Below are positions 49,696 to 58,104 of a stretch of 64,000 nt of DNA, one piece after another. Below the pieces are notes generated by a model, which searched no databases, was not told the origin of the DNA, and was given only the letters and a program-made list of their open reading frames with translations. The stretch is from Ureibacillus sp. (GTDB taxonomy: Bacteria > Bacillota > Bacilli > Bacillales_A > Planococcaceae), in the NCBI GenBank assembly GCA_031178355.1, contig JAPSJC010000008.1, forward strand, positions 1 through 64,000. Reading direction: 5' to 3'. Position 1 is the first letter of the stretch. Every line of letters begins with the position of its first letter. A program made the translations under genes and the position numbers.

Positions 49696-50631
49696 ATGGG
49701 AAAAAAAACTAAGTTAGCTCTTGCGATTGCCGCAGCAAGTGCAGCTGCATGGGCAGGTAGTAAGGCTGTTTTAAAACCGCAAAAGCGTGAAGATAAACAA
49801 GTATTACAATTCAAACATCCAATTATACTAGCTCATAGAGGAGGAGCCCATTTAGCTCCAGAACATACGAAACCAGCATTTGAAAAAGCAGCAGCTCTAG
49901 GTGTTGAGGGATTCGAAATTGATATTCGTTTAACAAAAGATGAAGAAATTATTTTGTTCCATGATGATACAGTTGACCGCACGACTGATGGTGTAGGTTT
50001 TGTTAAAGATTATACATTAAAAGAAATAAATCAATTAAATCATGGTTATCATTTTGTAGATTTAGAGGGTAATACTCCATATAGGGAAGAAAAGTTATCT
50101 GCTGTAACATTGAAAGAATTACTAATCGATTTCCCATCTATTTATGTCAATATCGATATTAAAGATTCTCCTGATACTTACGAAGGAAGTTTAATGCCAT
50201 CTAAACTATGGCGATTAATTGAAGAATTACAAGTACAAGATCGTGTAGTTGTTACAAGTTTTTATAGTGAACAAGTAGATCGTTTTAACCTATATGCACA
50301 AAATCGAGTAGCTTTAGGTGCTGGAGAGACGGACATCAGAAAGGCTTTTACAGCATTTACTAGCCAATTTGGCCATCTGTATCATCCGAAAGTAGATGTT
50401 TTTCAGATTCCACCAAAGCATGGTGTTATTTCACTCGATATGCAAAAGTTCATTTCTTTTTTAGGTAATTTAAATATACCTGTTCATTATTGGACGATTA
50501 ATGATACAGAGATGATGGAACGCCTCATAAAACGCGGTGCCAAAGGAATTGTTACAGACCGTCCAGATCTAGCTGTTCCATTTCTACGTGAACTTTTAAA
50601 TTCAACTAATTCGAATGATGAATCGAATTAA
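49696..50631 (+). CDS. Glycerophosphodiester phosphodiesterase
   Basis: Hydrolyses glycerophosphodiesters to glycerol-3-phosphate and an alcohol. N-terminal hydrophobic segment (LALAIAAASAAAWAGSKAV, about residues 7-25) predicts membrane anchoring or export. GDPD motifs: LAHRGGAHLAPEHTKPAF (catalytic His, about 45), VEGFEIDIRLTKDEEIILFHDDTVDRTTDG (about 70-99), and NIDIKD (about 153). AAGGAGGAG precedes the ATG. Substrate could be phospholipid or teichoic acid derived. Confidence 0.93.
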   Translation: MGKKTKLALAIAAASAAAWAGSKAVLKPQKREDKQVLQFKHPIILAHRGGAHLAPEHTKPAFEKAAALGVEGFEIDIRLTKDEEIILFHDDTVDRTTDGVGFVKDYTLKEINQLNHGYHFVDLEGNTPYREEKLSAVTLKELLIDFPSIYVNIDIKDSPDTYEGSLMPSKLWRLIEELQVQDRVVVTSFYSEQVDRFNLYAQNRVALGAGETDIRKAFTAFTSQFGHLYHPKVDVFQIPPKHGVISLDMQKFISFLGNLNIPVHYWTINDTEMMERLIKRGAKGIVTDRPDLAVPFLRELLNSTNSNDESN

Positions 50632-50640
50632 ATCTCTAAA

Positions 50641-50678
50641 AAAGGTCTCCCTAGATGACATTCTCTAAGGAGACCTTT
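50641..50678. terminator. Bidirectional terminator between the GDPD gene and ricF
   Basis: AAAGGTCTCC...GGAGACCTTTT stem; serves the converging GDPD (plus) and ricF (minus) transcripts. Confidence 0.87.
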
Positions 50679-50689
50679 TACTATATAAA

Positions 50690-51136
50690 TTATGCTGAAC
50701 ACGAACAACTTCCACCCGAACCACAACCACTTCCACAAGAAGAACCTGTCGAAAAGAATGGATTACTTACAGGAACTTTTACAGCCTCAGAAACCGACTT
50801 ACCTATTATTAAACTAACTTCGTCTAATAAATCTTGATATTCGTTTTCTGCAATCTTTAAATTCGCGATGCGGTCATCTAAATCTAATTCTCGCTTTTGT
50901 TTGCGAATTTCTTTCATGATTATATGATAATCAGGATGATATTTCCCAAAACGCTGTACATCTTCATATTGCTCTTTCATTTTAGAAAAAGAATTAATCT
51001 TTTGTACCAATAATTCATCACTGTAGACTTTGTGGTATGCACTTCTTAAATTCTGTGCCTGTTCAGAGGAAAGTATCATGGAACTTAGTTCATCAGTTTC
51101 ATCAAGAATCATTACCCATTCAGAAGTTATTAACAT
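50690..51136 (-). CDS. ricF: YlbF/RicF-family regulator with C-terminal cysteine tail
   Basis: Part of the RicA-RicF-RicT complex that affects RNase Y processing, competence, biofilm and sporulation in B. subtilis. Helical Com_YlbF domain (about residues 20-115), then a flexible Cys/Gly/Ser tail (CGSGCGSGGSCSC) with four cysteines, agreeing with the reported iron-sulfur binding of the complex. The ATG at 51136 follows GGAGG; the ORF track starts at a TTG seven codons earlier. 148 aa. Confidence 0.9.
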   Translation of the reverse strand: MLITSEWVMILDETDELSSMILSSEQAQNLRSAYHKVYSDELLVQKINSFSKMKEQYEDVQRFGKYHPDYHIIMKEIRKQKRELDLDDRIANLKIAENEYQDLLDEVSLIIGKSVSEAVKVPVSNPFFSTGSSCGSGCGSGGSCSCSA

Positions 51137-51225
51137 CTTCCATCCTCCATTCAACACAATGATAGCAGATTATGAGGATATATGGTAGTTTGAAAACTTT
51201 CCAAACTTACTAAATGGGGAGTCGA

Positions 51226-52710
51226 TTATAGTGTTCCTTTATTCACTCTATTAGAATTTAAAACACTCTGAACACATTCGAAGTCAGAAAAATGAACTTG
51301 GGTATTACCAATGATTTGGGTATTTTCATGTCCTTTACCAGCTATTAATACTGTATCGCCTTTATTTGCTGAAAGTAACGCTTTTTTAATAGCATCGCCG
51401 CGATTTAATATGGTTTCGTATTTTTGTGTTGATAAGAAACCTCCGGCAATTTGAGAATTGATTACTACTGGATCTTCACTTCGTGGATTATCAGTAGTTA
51501 AATAAATCATATCTGCATATTTTGAAGCAACTGCTCCCATTTTAATTCTTTTATGTTTATCACGGTCTCCACCACAACTAAAAACGACAATTAACTCTCT
51601 TCTTGTAGTTTTCTTTAATGTTTGCAAAACTGCTCTTAATGCTGCCTCAGTATGTGCATAATCAATATAAATGTCTAAATCTAAGTCATTATGAATAGAT
51701 TGTAATCTTCCTAATGGTAAACTCAATCTTTCTGCCGAACGACATACTTCTTCAATATCGAACCCTAATTCACCCACGGTTGTAATTGCAGCAATCGCAT
51801 TTTGCAAGTGATGATCACCTACGAATGGTATAGTAAAAACTTTTTGCCCTTTTTTACTTTGTAAACAACAAGTAGATGAGTTTTTACCTTCCGCAAGTAA
51901 TTGTAGTTGGTAATCAACCCGATTGCCTAATCCAAAATAAACTTTCGGTTTTTTAGCTTGTAAACCAACTGTTCGACAAAAAGAGTCGTCCCCGTTTAAT
52001 ACAAGTCGTTCTGCTAAGGTCGCAAGTATTTGTTTTGAAGATTTATATTTTTCATATGATCCATGATCTTCAATATGATCCTCTGCTAAGTTTAAAAATA
52101 CACCTACATTAATAGAACAGTCATCCAAACGATGTTTAGCGAGTCCCATTGAAGAAGCTTCTAATACTGCGTATTGCACTCCTTGACTGACACCATATTG
52201 AAAGATTTTATGGAGATGTTTAGGTTGTAGTGTTGTTAGACGTTCAAATGATAAATCGATATCCTGACCATTAATAAATACTCCGTTCGTTCCAATGACC
52301 ATTACTTTTTTATGTAGCGAGTTTAGAATTTGACCAATAAAGTGGCTAACGGTTGTTTTTCCGTTTGTTCCTGTAATTCCTATTACTTGTAGTGCTTCTG
52401 CTGGAAAACGATAAAGTTTTGCTGCACCATATGACATAAATTTCAAACAATTAGGCACCCATATAAGAGGAACTGATAAGGATAACTTATCAAGTAATTT
52501 TTCATCTTCAACAACTACACCAATTGCACCATTTTCAATAGCTATTTCAACATATTTAAATCCGTCATCCTTCGTTCCTTTTCGTACGACGAATAAGTCA
52601 CCTTCTTTTACATCTTGCGCATAATCTTCTATACCATGAACTTCTACTCGAATGGAACCACCTTTAACTGTACAAGGCCAGTCTTTTAAAAGTTCTGCTA
52701 GTTGCAACAT
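51226..52710 (-). CDS. murE: MurE-like UDP-MurNAc-tripeptide ligase, DNPR type, outside the dcw cluster
   Basis: Adds the third stem-peptide residue to UDP-MurNAc-L-Ala-D-Glu. 494 aa with the three Mur ligase domains: N-terminal UDP-binding domain, ATP-binding [16 protein letters not shown] (about residue 110), central domain with NLAEDHIEDHGSYE (about 210), and C-terminal domain with TTDNPRSEDP (about 405). DNPR is the motif of meso-diaminopimelate-adding MurE; lysine enzymes have other residues after the proline. It stands alone between ricF and a YugN-like gene, with no mur neighbours. A sporulation-type -10 (CATACTATA) lies just upstream. AAGGAG precedes the ATG. Confidence 0.88.
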   Translation of the reverse strand: MLQLAELLKDWPCTVKGGSIRVEVHGIEDYAQDVKEGDLFVVRKGTKDDGFKYVEIAIENGAIGVVVEDEKLLDKLSLSVPLIWVPNCLKFMSYGAAKLYRFPAEALQVIGITGTNGKTTVSHFIGQILNSLHKKVMVIGTNGVFINGQDIDLSFERLTTLQPKHLHKIFQYGVSQGVQYAVLEASSMGLAKHRLDDCSINVGVFLNLAEDHIEDHGSYEKYKSSKQILATLAERLVLNGDDSFCRTVGLQAKKPKVYFGLGNRVDYQLQLLAEGKNSSTCCLQSKKGQKVFTIPFVGDHHLQNAIAAITTVGELGFDIEEVCRSAERLSLPLGRLQSIHNDLDLDIYIDYAHTEAALRAVLQTLKKTTRRELIVVFSCGGDRDKHKRIKMGAVASKYADMIYLTTDNPRSEDPVVINSQIAGGFLSTQKYETILNRGDAIKKALLSANKGDTVLIAGKGHENTQIIGNTQVHFSDFECVQSVLNSNRVNKGTL

Positions 52711-52728
52711 GTCACTCCTTCTTTTCCT

Positions 52729-52737
52729 TATAGTATG
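52729..52737 (-). promoter_or_regulatory. Candidate sigma-E/sigma-K -10 element before the murE-like gene
   Basis: Minus strand CATACTATA matches sigma-K -10 (CATAnnnTA) completely and sigma-E -10 (CATACAnT) at most positions. The -35 is weaker (GTCATGAT about 12 bases upstream fits sigma-E partly). The RNA start would fall about 12 bases before the ATG, leaving the Shine-Dalgarno sequence intact. No good sigma-A pair was seen. Confidence 0.45.
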
Positions 52738-52907
52738 CCTAGCTTGAAATCATGACACAAAAAACATAGGGATAAGAAAGAAATAAGGTGACTTTCTTCA
52801 TTTGGAATGATTGGTTGAAAATCCTTCTTTAGTAAAAATACTTAACTATTAATATATTTATTGGTATTATTGATATGATTTACTGCCTTACTGACACAAT
52901 GTTGTCA

Positions 52908-52936
52908 TTGCAAGGTTCACAATTTTGCTCTATTAT
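52908..52936 (+). promoter_or_regulatory. Sigma-A promoter of the YugN-like gene
   Basis: TTGCAA, 17-bp spacer, TATTAT on the plus strand, about 50 bases before the start codon. The remainder of the 52738-52907 gap shows no gene. Confidence 0.7.
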
Positions 52937-52984
52937 TATTAATGAGCGTATGACTATGTACGATTGCTAAAGGAGGATTTAGAT

Positions 52985-53404
52985 ATGTATTTTGAAAACA
53001 AAACTCTTGAAAATATAACTGCTGAACAAGATCTGCTTGTAAGTGTTATGAAAAAACACGGTTTAGAGTGTCACGGTGCATGGGATTTTGATCGTATGAC
53101 ATTTGACAAACGTTTCGATTTAAAAGAAGGTCGTTACTATTTACGTGTTTTCTGTAGCGCAATTTCTGGTGATGTAGGAAACAATACTGCAATTTTAACT
53201 ATCCAAAAACCTGCACTAGGTAAATACTATTATCCACACGGTGTTGAATATGGTGAAGATGAAGTATTCCCTATACACCTAGTAAAAGAGTGCGAAGGTA
53301 TCCTAGATAAAGTGAAAAGAGAATTCGCTCTTCACGGAATTGAAGTTTTTGATGAAGCGAAAAAAGATGAAGTGACACGAGATTTTGCTCTTCACGGAAT
53401 TTAA
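52985..53404 (+). CDS. YugN-like family protein
   Basis: 139-aa cytosolic protein; core GAWDFDRMTFDKRFDLKEGRYYLRV and GKYYYPHGVEYGEDE fit the YugN family, whose function is unknown. The ATG at 52985 follows AAAGGAGG; the ORF track starts seven codons earlier. The C-terminus carries an in-frame tandem duplication: a 60-bp unit from 53306 is partly repeated from 53366, giving REFALHGI and RDFALHGI as successive endings. Terminator follows. Confidence 0.82.
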   Translation: MYFENKTLENITAEQDLLVSVMKKHGLECHGAWDFDRMTFDKRFDLKEGRYYLRVFCSAISGDVGNNTAILTIQKPALGKYYYPHGVEYGEDEVFPIHLVKECEGILDKVKREFALHGIEVFDEAKKDEVTRDFALHGI

Positions 53405-53435
53405 GCGTTTATAATATATGAAAATATGAAAATGT

Positions 53436-53466
53436 AGGGTTGTTCAGAAAGTATTCTGGACAACCT
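53436..53466 (+). terminator. Terminator of the YugN-like gene
   Basis: AGGGTTGTTCAGAA...TTCTGGACAACCT stem followed by TTTTTTT on the plus strand. Confidence 0.9.
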
Positions 53467-53566
53467 TTTTTTGTTTTGAAAAAGGAAATATTAAAATTCT
53501 TATTCGTATATTTAATATGTATGTTTAGTGTCTACCAATTACAATGAATTGCCATATAAAAATAAA

Positions 53567-53590
53567 ACACCGCAAAAAAATTTGCGGTGT
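53567..53590 (-). terminator. Terminator after the ctaG-ctaM unit
   Basis: ACACCGCAAA/TTTGCGGTGT stem followed by TTTTATTTTTA on the minus strand, 10 bases past the DUF420 gene stop. Confidence 0.82.
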
Positions 53591-53599
53591 ATCTTATAA

Positions 53600-54064
53600 T
53601 TAGAAGCCGAATATAGCTTTAATGACAGAAGTTGTTTCACCTGGCTCAAATAATACATAAAGTAGGAAATAAACCATAACACCTGTTATTGCCACGAAAA
53701 ACCAAATAATACTTGTAATCGGTCCGATTCTTTTATGAATTTTAAGTTTGTTTTTGAATCCAGTTAATAAGCTTACAATACCAAAAACGGCACCCGTTGT
53801 CGCTAAAATGATATGAAATACTAAAAAGAACGTATAATAACCTTTTAGATTATCAGGTCCTCCAAATGCAGTATTCCCAACGAAGACAGTTCTTGATGCA
53901 TAAATGATAAAGAATATTAAAGCTGAAACTCCAGCAGCAATCATTACTTTCTTATGTGCTTCTATTTTTCGTTTTGCGATTAATACCCAACCAATTGCAA
54001 CTAACACAGCACTAATTACGATAAAGGTTGTACTAATTGTTGGTAATAATAATGATAGTGACAT
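53600..54064 (-). CDS. DUF420 membrane protein (CtaM/YozB-like)
   Basis: 154 aa with four to five hydrophobic segments; histidines in IEAHKKVMIAAG (about residue 35), VFHIILATTGAV (about 87) and KIHKRIGPITSIIW (about 107) are typical of DUF420. In Staphylococcus, CtaM of this family is needed for heme-copper oxidase maturation. Its place after ctaG supports an oxidase assembly role; metal or heme handling is inference. Confidence 0.83.
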   Translation of the reverse strand: MSLSLLLPTISTTFIVISAVLVAIGWVLIAKRKIEAHKKVMIAAGVSALIFFIIYASRTVFVGNTAFGGPDNLKGYYTFFLVFHIILATTGAVFGIVSLLTGFKNKLKIHKRIGPITSIIWFFVAITGVMVYFLLYVLFEPGETTSVIKAIFGF

Positions 54065-54103
54065 TAAAACATTCTCCTAATCATATTTCTTTCTCTTTTA
54101 GTA

Positions 54104-55030
54104 TTATTGACTTTGCTTTAAAGTTTGGAAATCTTTTAGTGCCTTTTCATTAATTTCATCTTCACTTTTAACATGTTCTTCTTTCCACCATGCGCGGAAC
54201 ACTTTCCAGAGAATAATACCAAATATTATTTCTTGGATAATTTTCATCAGAACTCCACCTGTTTGTTGATCACCAAGTGTAGTCATATTTCCCGGGAAAA
54301 ATAACTCTGGTCCAGCTAAATTTAACCCTGCTAAAGTACCAAGAGGCACACATAATTCCATAGCTTTTAACCATGTATCGCCATCATAGTATGTAGCGTA
54401 AACAGGTTGTCCTGCAAAGATAATTAAGGCACATGCTGGTGTAACTAAAACCGCATTTGCAATGATATAGGCTATTTTGTATAGGCTCTTCATTTGAGGT
54501 TGCCCTTCTATATTTTTATTCATTAACGGCCATGTCATAAAGAATGCTGATAAAAATAATATAATTGTGAAAATTGCATGCAATGTTTCATTTGTTTTAA
54601 TCGTATCGAAAATAGATGGTAAATGATATAAAGAAAACATTAAGGCGAATGCAAACACTGCAACAACTGGTTGTGTGAATATCTTAAATACTGTTTTAAC
54701 TATAGGTGCATTTACAACTATTCTCCAAATCCACCATGGGATTCCTTTAATGATTAGTATTGGCACTAGTAATAACAATAAGGCCATCTGAACCATATGC
54801 ATTGTAAATAAGATGTGTGATAGTAAATCAACAGGTGATCCTATCACAATATAGAGTGAAATCATGGCTAAAACAAAATATATTGCTTCACTCTTTTTTA
54901 AAGGTTCACTTACTTTAAAGCTTTTTCTCCACTTAACAGTAACTAAAAAGTAAACAACCGTTAAAAATAAAATAACACCAATTAGATACGGACTCCATAA
55001 TGCTTGAAAACCAAATATACTTAACGGCAT
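54104..55030 (-). CDS. ctaG: Cytochrome c oxidase assembly factor CtaG (caa3 type)
   Basis: Polytopic protein with about seven hydrophobic segments, needed for caa3 oxidase formation in B. subtilis. This is the Bacillus caa3_CtaG family, unrelated to the COX11-type CtaG of Gram-negatives. Motifs include SHILFTMHMVQMALLLLLVP (about residue 69) and the paired aromatic and His residues of the family. The ATG at 55030 follows AAGGAG; the ORF track extends 20 codons too far. 308 aa. Confidence 0.9.
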   Translation of the reverse strand: MPLSIFGFQALWSPYLIGVILFLTVVYFLVTVKWRKSFKVSEPLKKSEAIYFVLAMISLYIVIGSPVDLLSHILFTMHMVQMALLLLLVPILIIKGIPWWIWRIVVNAPIVKTVFKIFTQPVVAVFAFALMFSLYHLPSIFDTIKTNETLHAIFTIILFLSAFFMTWPLMNKNIEGQPQMKSLYKIAYIIANAVLVTPACALIIFAGQPVYATYYDGDTWLKAMELCVPLGTLAGLNLAGPELFFPGNMTTLGDQQTGGVLMKIIQEIIFGIILWKVFRAWWKEEHVKSEDEINEKALKDFQTLKQSQ

Positions 55031-55127
55031 TTTTAGCGCTCCTTCTACTATCAATAACTTTATTATAGAACGCTTACATTCTAACATCAATGAACGAACT
55101 ATGACAATTATCTCACATCAAAAAAAT

Positions 55128-55163
55128 AAGTGTAGATAAGTTATAAACAACCTATCTACACTT
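55128..55163 (-). terminator. Terminator of ctaCDEF
   Basis: AAGTGTAGATAGG...CTTATCTACACTT stem followed by ATTTTTTTG on the minus strand, between ctaF and ctaG. Confidence 0.88.
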
Positions 55164-55179
55164 ATTAATTTTCACTTTC

Positions 55180-55521
55180 TTACCACCAAACGATTGTTAA
55201 AAGAGCAAGGAAGATTGTAAATGCTATAAGAGCACCCATCCATACAAAAGTATTGATAAAACCAATATGAACGGCTTTTTTCTCACCCATATGCATGAAA
55301 GAATATAATTGTAGGACTACTTGAACACCAGCCAATAAAAGAATAAATGGTTTAATGAAATAAGGTGAAAAGTCTGCTACAACAACTGCGAAAGCAAGAA
55401 ATGTAAAGAAAATCATAATCGCGAAGTTTACAACTTGATGACGCATATGAACCGCATTATGTTTACGGTCATAATCATATTGGACCTGAGATTTTTCTTG
55501 AACATGTGTATCGTGTCCCAT
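55180..55521 (-). CDS. ctaF: Cytochrome c oxidase subunit IVB
   Basis: 113-aa small subunit of the caa3 oxidase with three transmembrane segments (about residues 29-47, 53-73, 86-110) and a His-rich cytoplasmic start. COX4-type prokaryotic motif HMGEKKAVHIGF (about 76). Two bases after ctaE, so the same transcript. Confidence 0.92.
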   Translation of the reverse strand: MGHDTHVQEKSQVQYDYDRKHNAVHMRHQVVNFAIMIFFTFLAFAVVVADFSPYFIKPFILLLAGVQVVLQLYSFMHMGEKKAVHIGFINTFVWMGALIAFTIFLALLTIVWW

Positions 55522-55522
55522 A

Positions 55523-56152
55523 TTATCCTAGCACCCCCATTAAGTAAACTACAGTGAAGATGAATACCCAAATAACATCGATAAAGTGCCAATAAATTGA
55601 CGATGCAAAGTATTTAGGTGCGTTATATAAGTTTAATCCGCGTTTAGCATTACGGATAATTAGACCAGTAATCCAAACTAACCCGATAATTACGTGCAAT
55701 CCGTGTGTTCCTACAAGAACATAGAAAGCAGATGAGAACGCTGAATGGGTAAATCCAAAACCTTCATGTACTGTGTACTCATAGAATTCATAAATCTCTA
55801 GACCTAAGAACCCTAGACCTAATAGTACAGTAATCCCCATCCAAAGTTGAACACCTTTGAAATTATAATTCTTCATATGGTACATAGCATATACAGAAGT
55901 TAATGATGATGTTAAAAGTAACATTGTCATAACAAATGCAAGTTCTAATCCAAATAGTTCAGAAGCTTTAATATCCATACCAGCTGGGCCACTATCTTTT
56001 AAAGAAAGGTAAGTAGCAAATACACTGGCAAATAATACGATATCACTACAGATGAAAATCCAAATTCCGACGAATTTATTTTTCCCTTCCAAAGTAGCTT
56101 GTTCAGCATGATCCGGCCAAGATTTTGGGGTGAATTTTGTATTAAGATCCAT
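55523..56152 (-). CDS. ctaE: Cytochrome c oxidase subunit III
   Basis: 209 aa with five transmembrane segments, as in bacterial caa3 subunit III. WIFICSDIVLFASVFATY (about residue 31) and the VGTHGLHVIIGLVW motif (about 147) are diagnostic. Its ATG overlaps the ctaD stop by one base. Confidence 0.95.
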   Translation of the reverse strand: MDLNTKFTPKSWPDHAEQATLEGKNKFVGIWIFICSDIVLFASVFATYLSLKDSGPAGMDIKASELFGLELAFVMTMLLLTSSLTSVYAMYHMKNYNFKGVQLWMGITVLLGLGFLGLEIYEFYEYTVHEGFGFTHSAFSSAFYVLVGTHGLHVIIGLVWITGLIIRNAKRGLNLYNAPKYFASSIYWHFIDVIWVFIFTVVYLMGVLG

Positions 56153-58044
56153 TATTTGTTACCCCCTTTTCCGTATAGTGATTCTTCTGTTGCAATAACT
56201 TCTTCTTTCGAAACATGGAAACCTAAATCATCTTTAAATGAGCGAACAATCATACTAGCAACAGTAATACCTAGACCAAGAATAATTACTGGTATTGACC
56301 ATGAAACTCCGTCCGGATGATATAGTGCACCAAACGATGCAATAAATAAACCAATCGACATAACTAAAGGTAAGATAGAACCGTTTGGCATATGGATTTC
56401 TCCAATTGGTTCAGCAAATGTCATACCTTCTTTATTACCTTCACTTTTTTCAATCCAATATGGATCGTATCCACGTACAAGTGGAGTTTGTTTAAAGTTA
56501 TAGAATGGTACTGGAGTTTTAATAGCCCATTCAAGCGTACGGCCATCATTCCAGTAATCACGTGTATTAAGTGGTTTAGACTTAATTGATAAGAACATGT
56601 TAACAACTAATAAAATCACACCGACACCCATTAATAATGCACCAATCGATGAGATGAAGTTAAATAAATCCCAACCTTGGTCTGCCTGGTAAGTGAATAC
56701 ACGACGTGGCATACCCATTAAACCTAGGAAATGTTGAATAAAGAATGTCATATGGAATCCGATAAAGAATAACCAGAATACCACAAATCCTAATTTTTCG
56801 TTTAACGCACGGTTAAACATAATTGGCCAATAGAAATGAGCTGCACCAAATATTGCTAAAATGATACCACCAACGATTACATAGTGGAAGTGAGCAACGA
56901 TGAAGTAAGAATCATGTAATTGGTAGTCTAGTGGCGCAACAGCCTGCATGACACCAGTTACCCCACCAGCTACGAATGACGGAATAAATCCAAGAGCATA
57001 AATCATTGGTACTGTTACTTTAATCGAACCGCCCCAAATCGTTAAGATCCAGTTAAATACCTTCATACCTGTAGGAACAGCAATTGCCATTGTTGAAACG
57101 GCAAAGATTGCATTTGCAGTTGGCCCAAGACCAGTTGTAAACATATGGTGAGCCCAAACCATGAATCCTAGGAATCCAATTAGAATCGTAGCGAATACCA
57201 TTGAAGAATATCCGAATAAGCGTTTACGAGCAAACACTGGTATGATTTCAGAGAATAAACCGAATGCCGGTAAAATTAAGATATAAACTTCTGGGTGTCC
57301 AAAGATCCAGAATAAGTGTTCCCAAATAACAGTATTCCCACCCATTGTATGATCGAAGAAGTTTGATCCGAACATACGGTCAGCTAACATGAAGAATAAA
57401 GCTACTGTTAGTGCAGGGAATGCAAATACAATTAAAGCACTTGTTATTAAAGTAGTCCAAGTGAATAATGGCATACGCATAAATGTCATACCTGGGGCAC
57501 GCATAGTTACGATTGTAACAATAAAGTTAATACCTGAGATTAACGTACCTGCACCAGAAATTTGTAGCCCTAGTACATAGAAATCAATTCCATGTCCAGG
57601 TGAATATAAAGATAATGATGCATAGGATGTCCATCCAGCATCAGGTGCTCCACCCATGAAGAATGAAAGGTGTAAGAAAATAGCACCTAAGAAGAATAAC
57701 CAAAATCCTAATGAATTTAGGAATGGGAATGCAACGTCACGTGCACCAATTTGTAATGGCACAATCGCGTTCATAAAACCAAATAGCAATGGCATAGCAG
57801 CTAAGAATAGCATTGTTGTACCATGCATTGTTAATAACTCATTATAAAAGCCTGCTGAAACAAAATCATTATTTGGTACCATTAACTGAATACGTATCAT
57901 TAAAGCTTCTAAACCAGCAATTGCAAAGAACAATAATCCTGCAAAGAAATACATATTCCCTAGTTTTTTATGGTCAACAGTTGTTAAATAGTCCCAAAAT
58001 GTTGCTCCAAAGCCCTTTTCCTTACCGATTGCAACAGAGCTCAC
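56152..58044 (-). CDS. ctaD: Cytochrome c oxidase subunit I (caa3 type)
   Basis: Heme-copper catalytic subunit holding heme a, heme a3 and CuB. Type A1 signature GHPEVYILILPAFG (about residue 247; CuB ligand His plus D-channel Glu), next to WAHHMFTTG (about 297, CuB histidines) and HFHYVIVGG (about 380, heme ligands). At 630 aa it has the long form with extra C-terminal helices seen in Bacillus CtaD. The tracked TTG at 58077 lies before the Shine-Dalgarno sequence; GTG at 58044, eight bases after GGAGG, is preferred. Confidence 0.94.
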   Translation of the reverse strand: MSSVAIGKEKGFGATFWDYLTTVDHKKLGNMYFFAGLLFFAIAGLEALMIRIQLMVPNNDFVSAGFYNELLTMHGTTMLFLAAMPLLFGFMNAIVPLQIGARDVAFPFLNSLGFWLFFLGAIFLHLSFFMGGAPDAGWTSYASLSLYSPGHGIDFYVLGLQISGAGTLISGINFIVTIVTMRAPGMTFMRMPLFTWTTLITSALIVFAFPALTVALFFMLADRMFGSNFFDHTMGGNTVIWEHLFWIFGHPEVYILILPAFGLFSEIIPVFARKRLFGYSSMVFATILIGFLGFMVWAHHMFTTGLGPTANAIFAVSTMAIAVPTGMKVFNWILTIWGGSIKVTVPMIYALGFIPSFVAGGVTGVMQAVAPLDYQLHDSYFIVAHFHYVIVGGIILAIFGAAHFYWPIMFNRALNEKLGFVVFWLFFIGFHMTFFIQHFLGLMGMPRRVFTYQADQGWDLFNFISSIGALLMGVGVILLVVNMFLSIKSKPLNTRDYWNDGRTLEWAIKTPVPFYNFKQTPLVRGYDPYWIEKSEGNKEGMTFAEPIGEIHMPNGSILPLVMSIGLFIASFGALYHPDGVSWSIPVIILGLGITVASMIVRSFKDDLGFHVSKEEVIATEESLYGKGGNK

Positions 58045-58104
58045 AACTTTAACCTCCTCTAAGTTTCGATCAATCAAGTTCTAAATCTAGTGCGCCTAAG
58101 CGAA

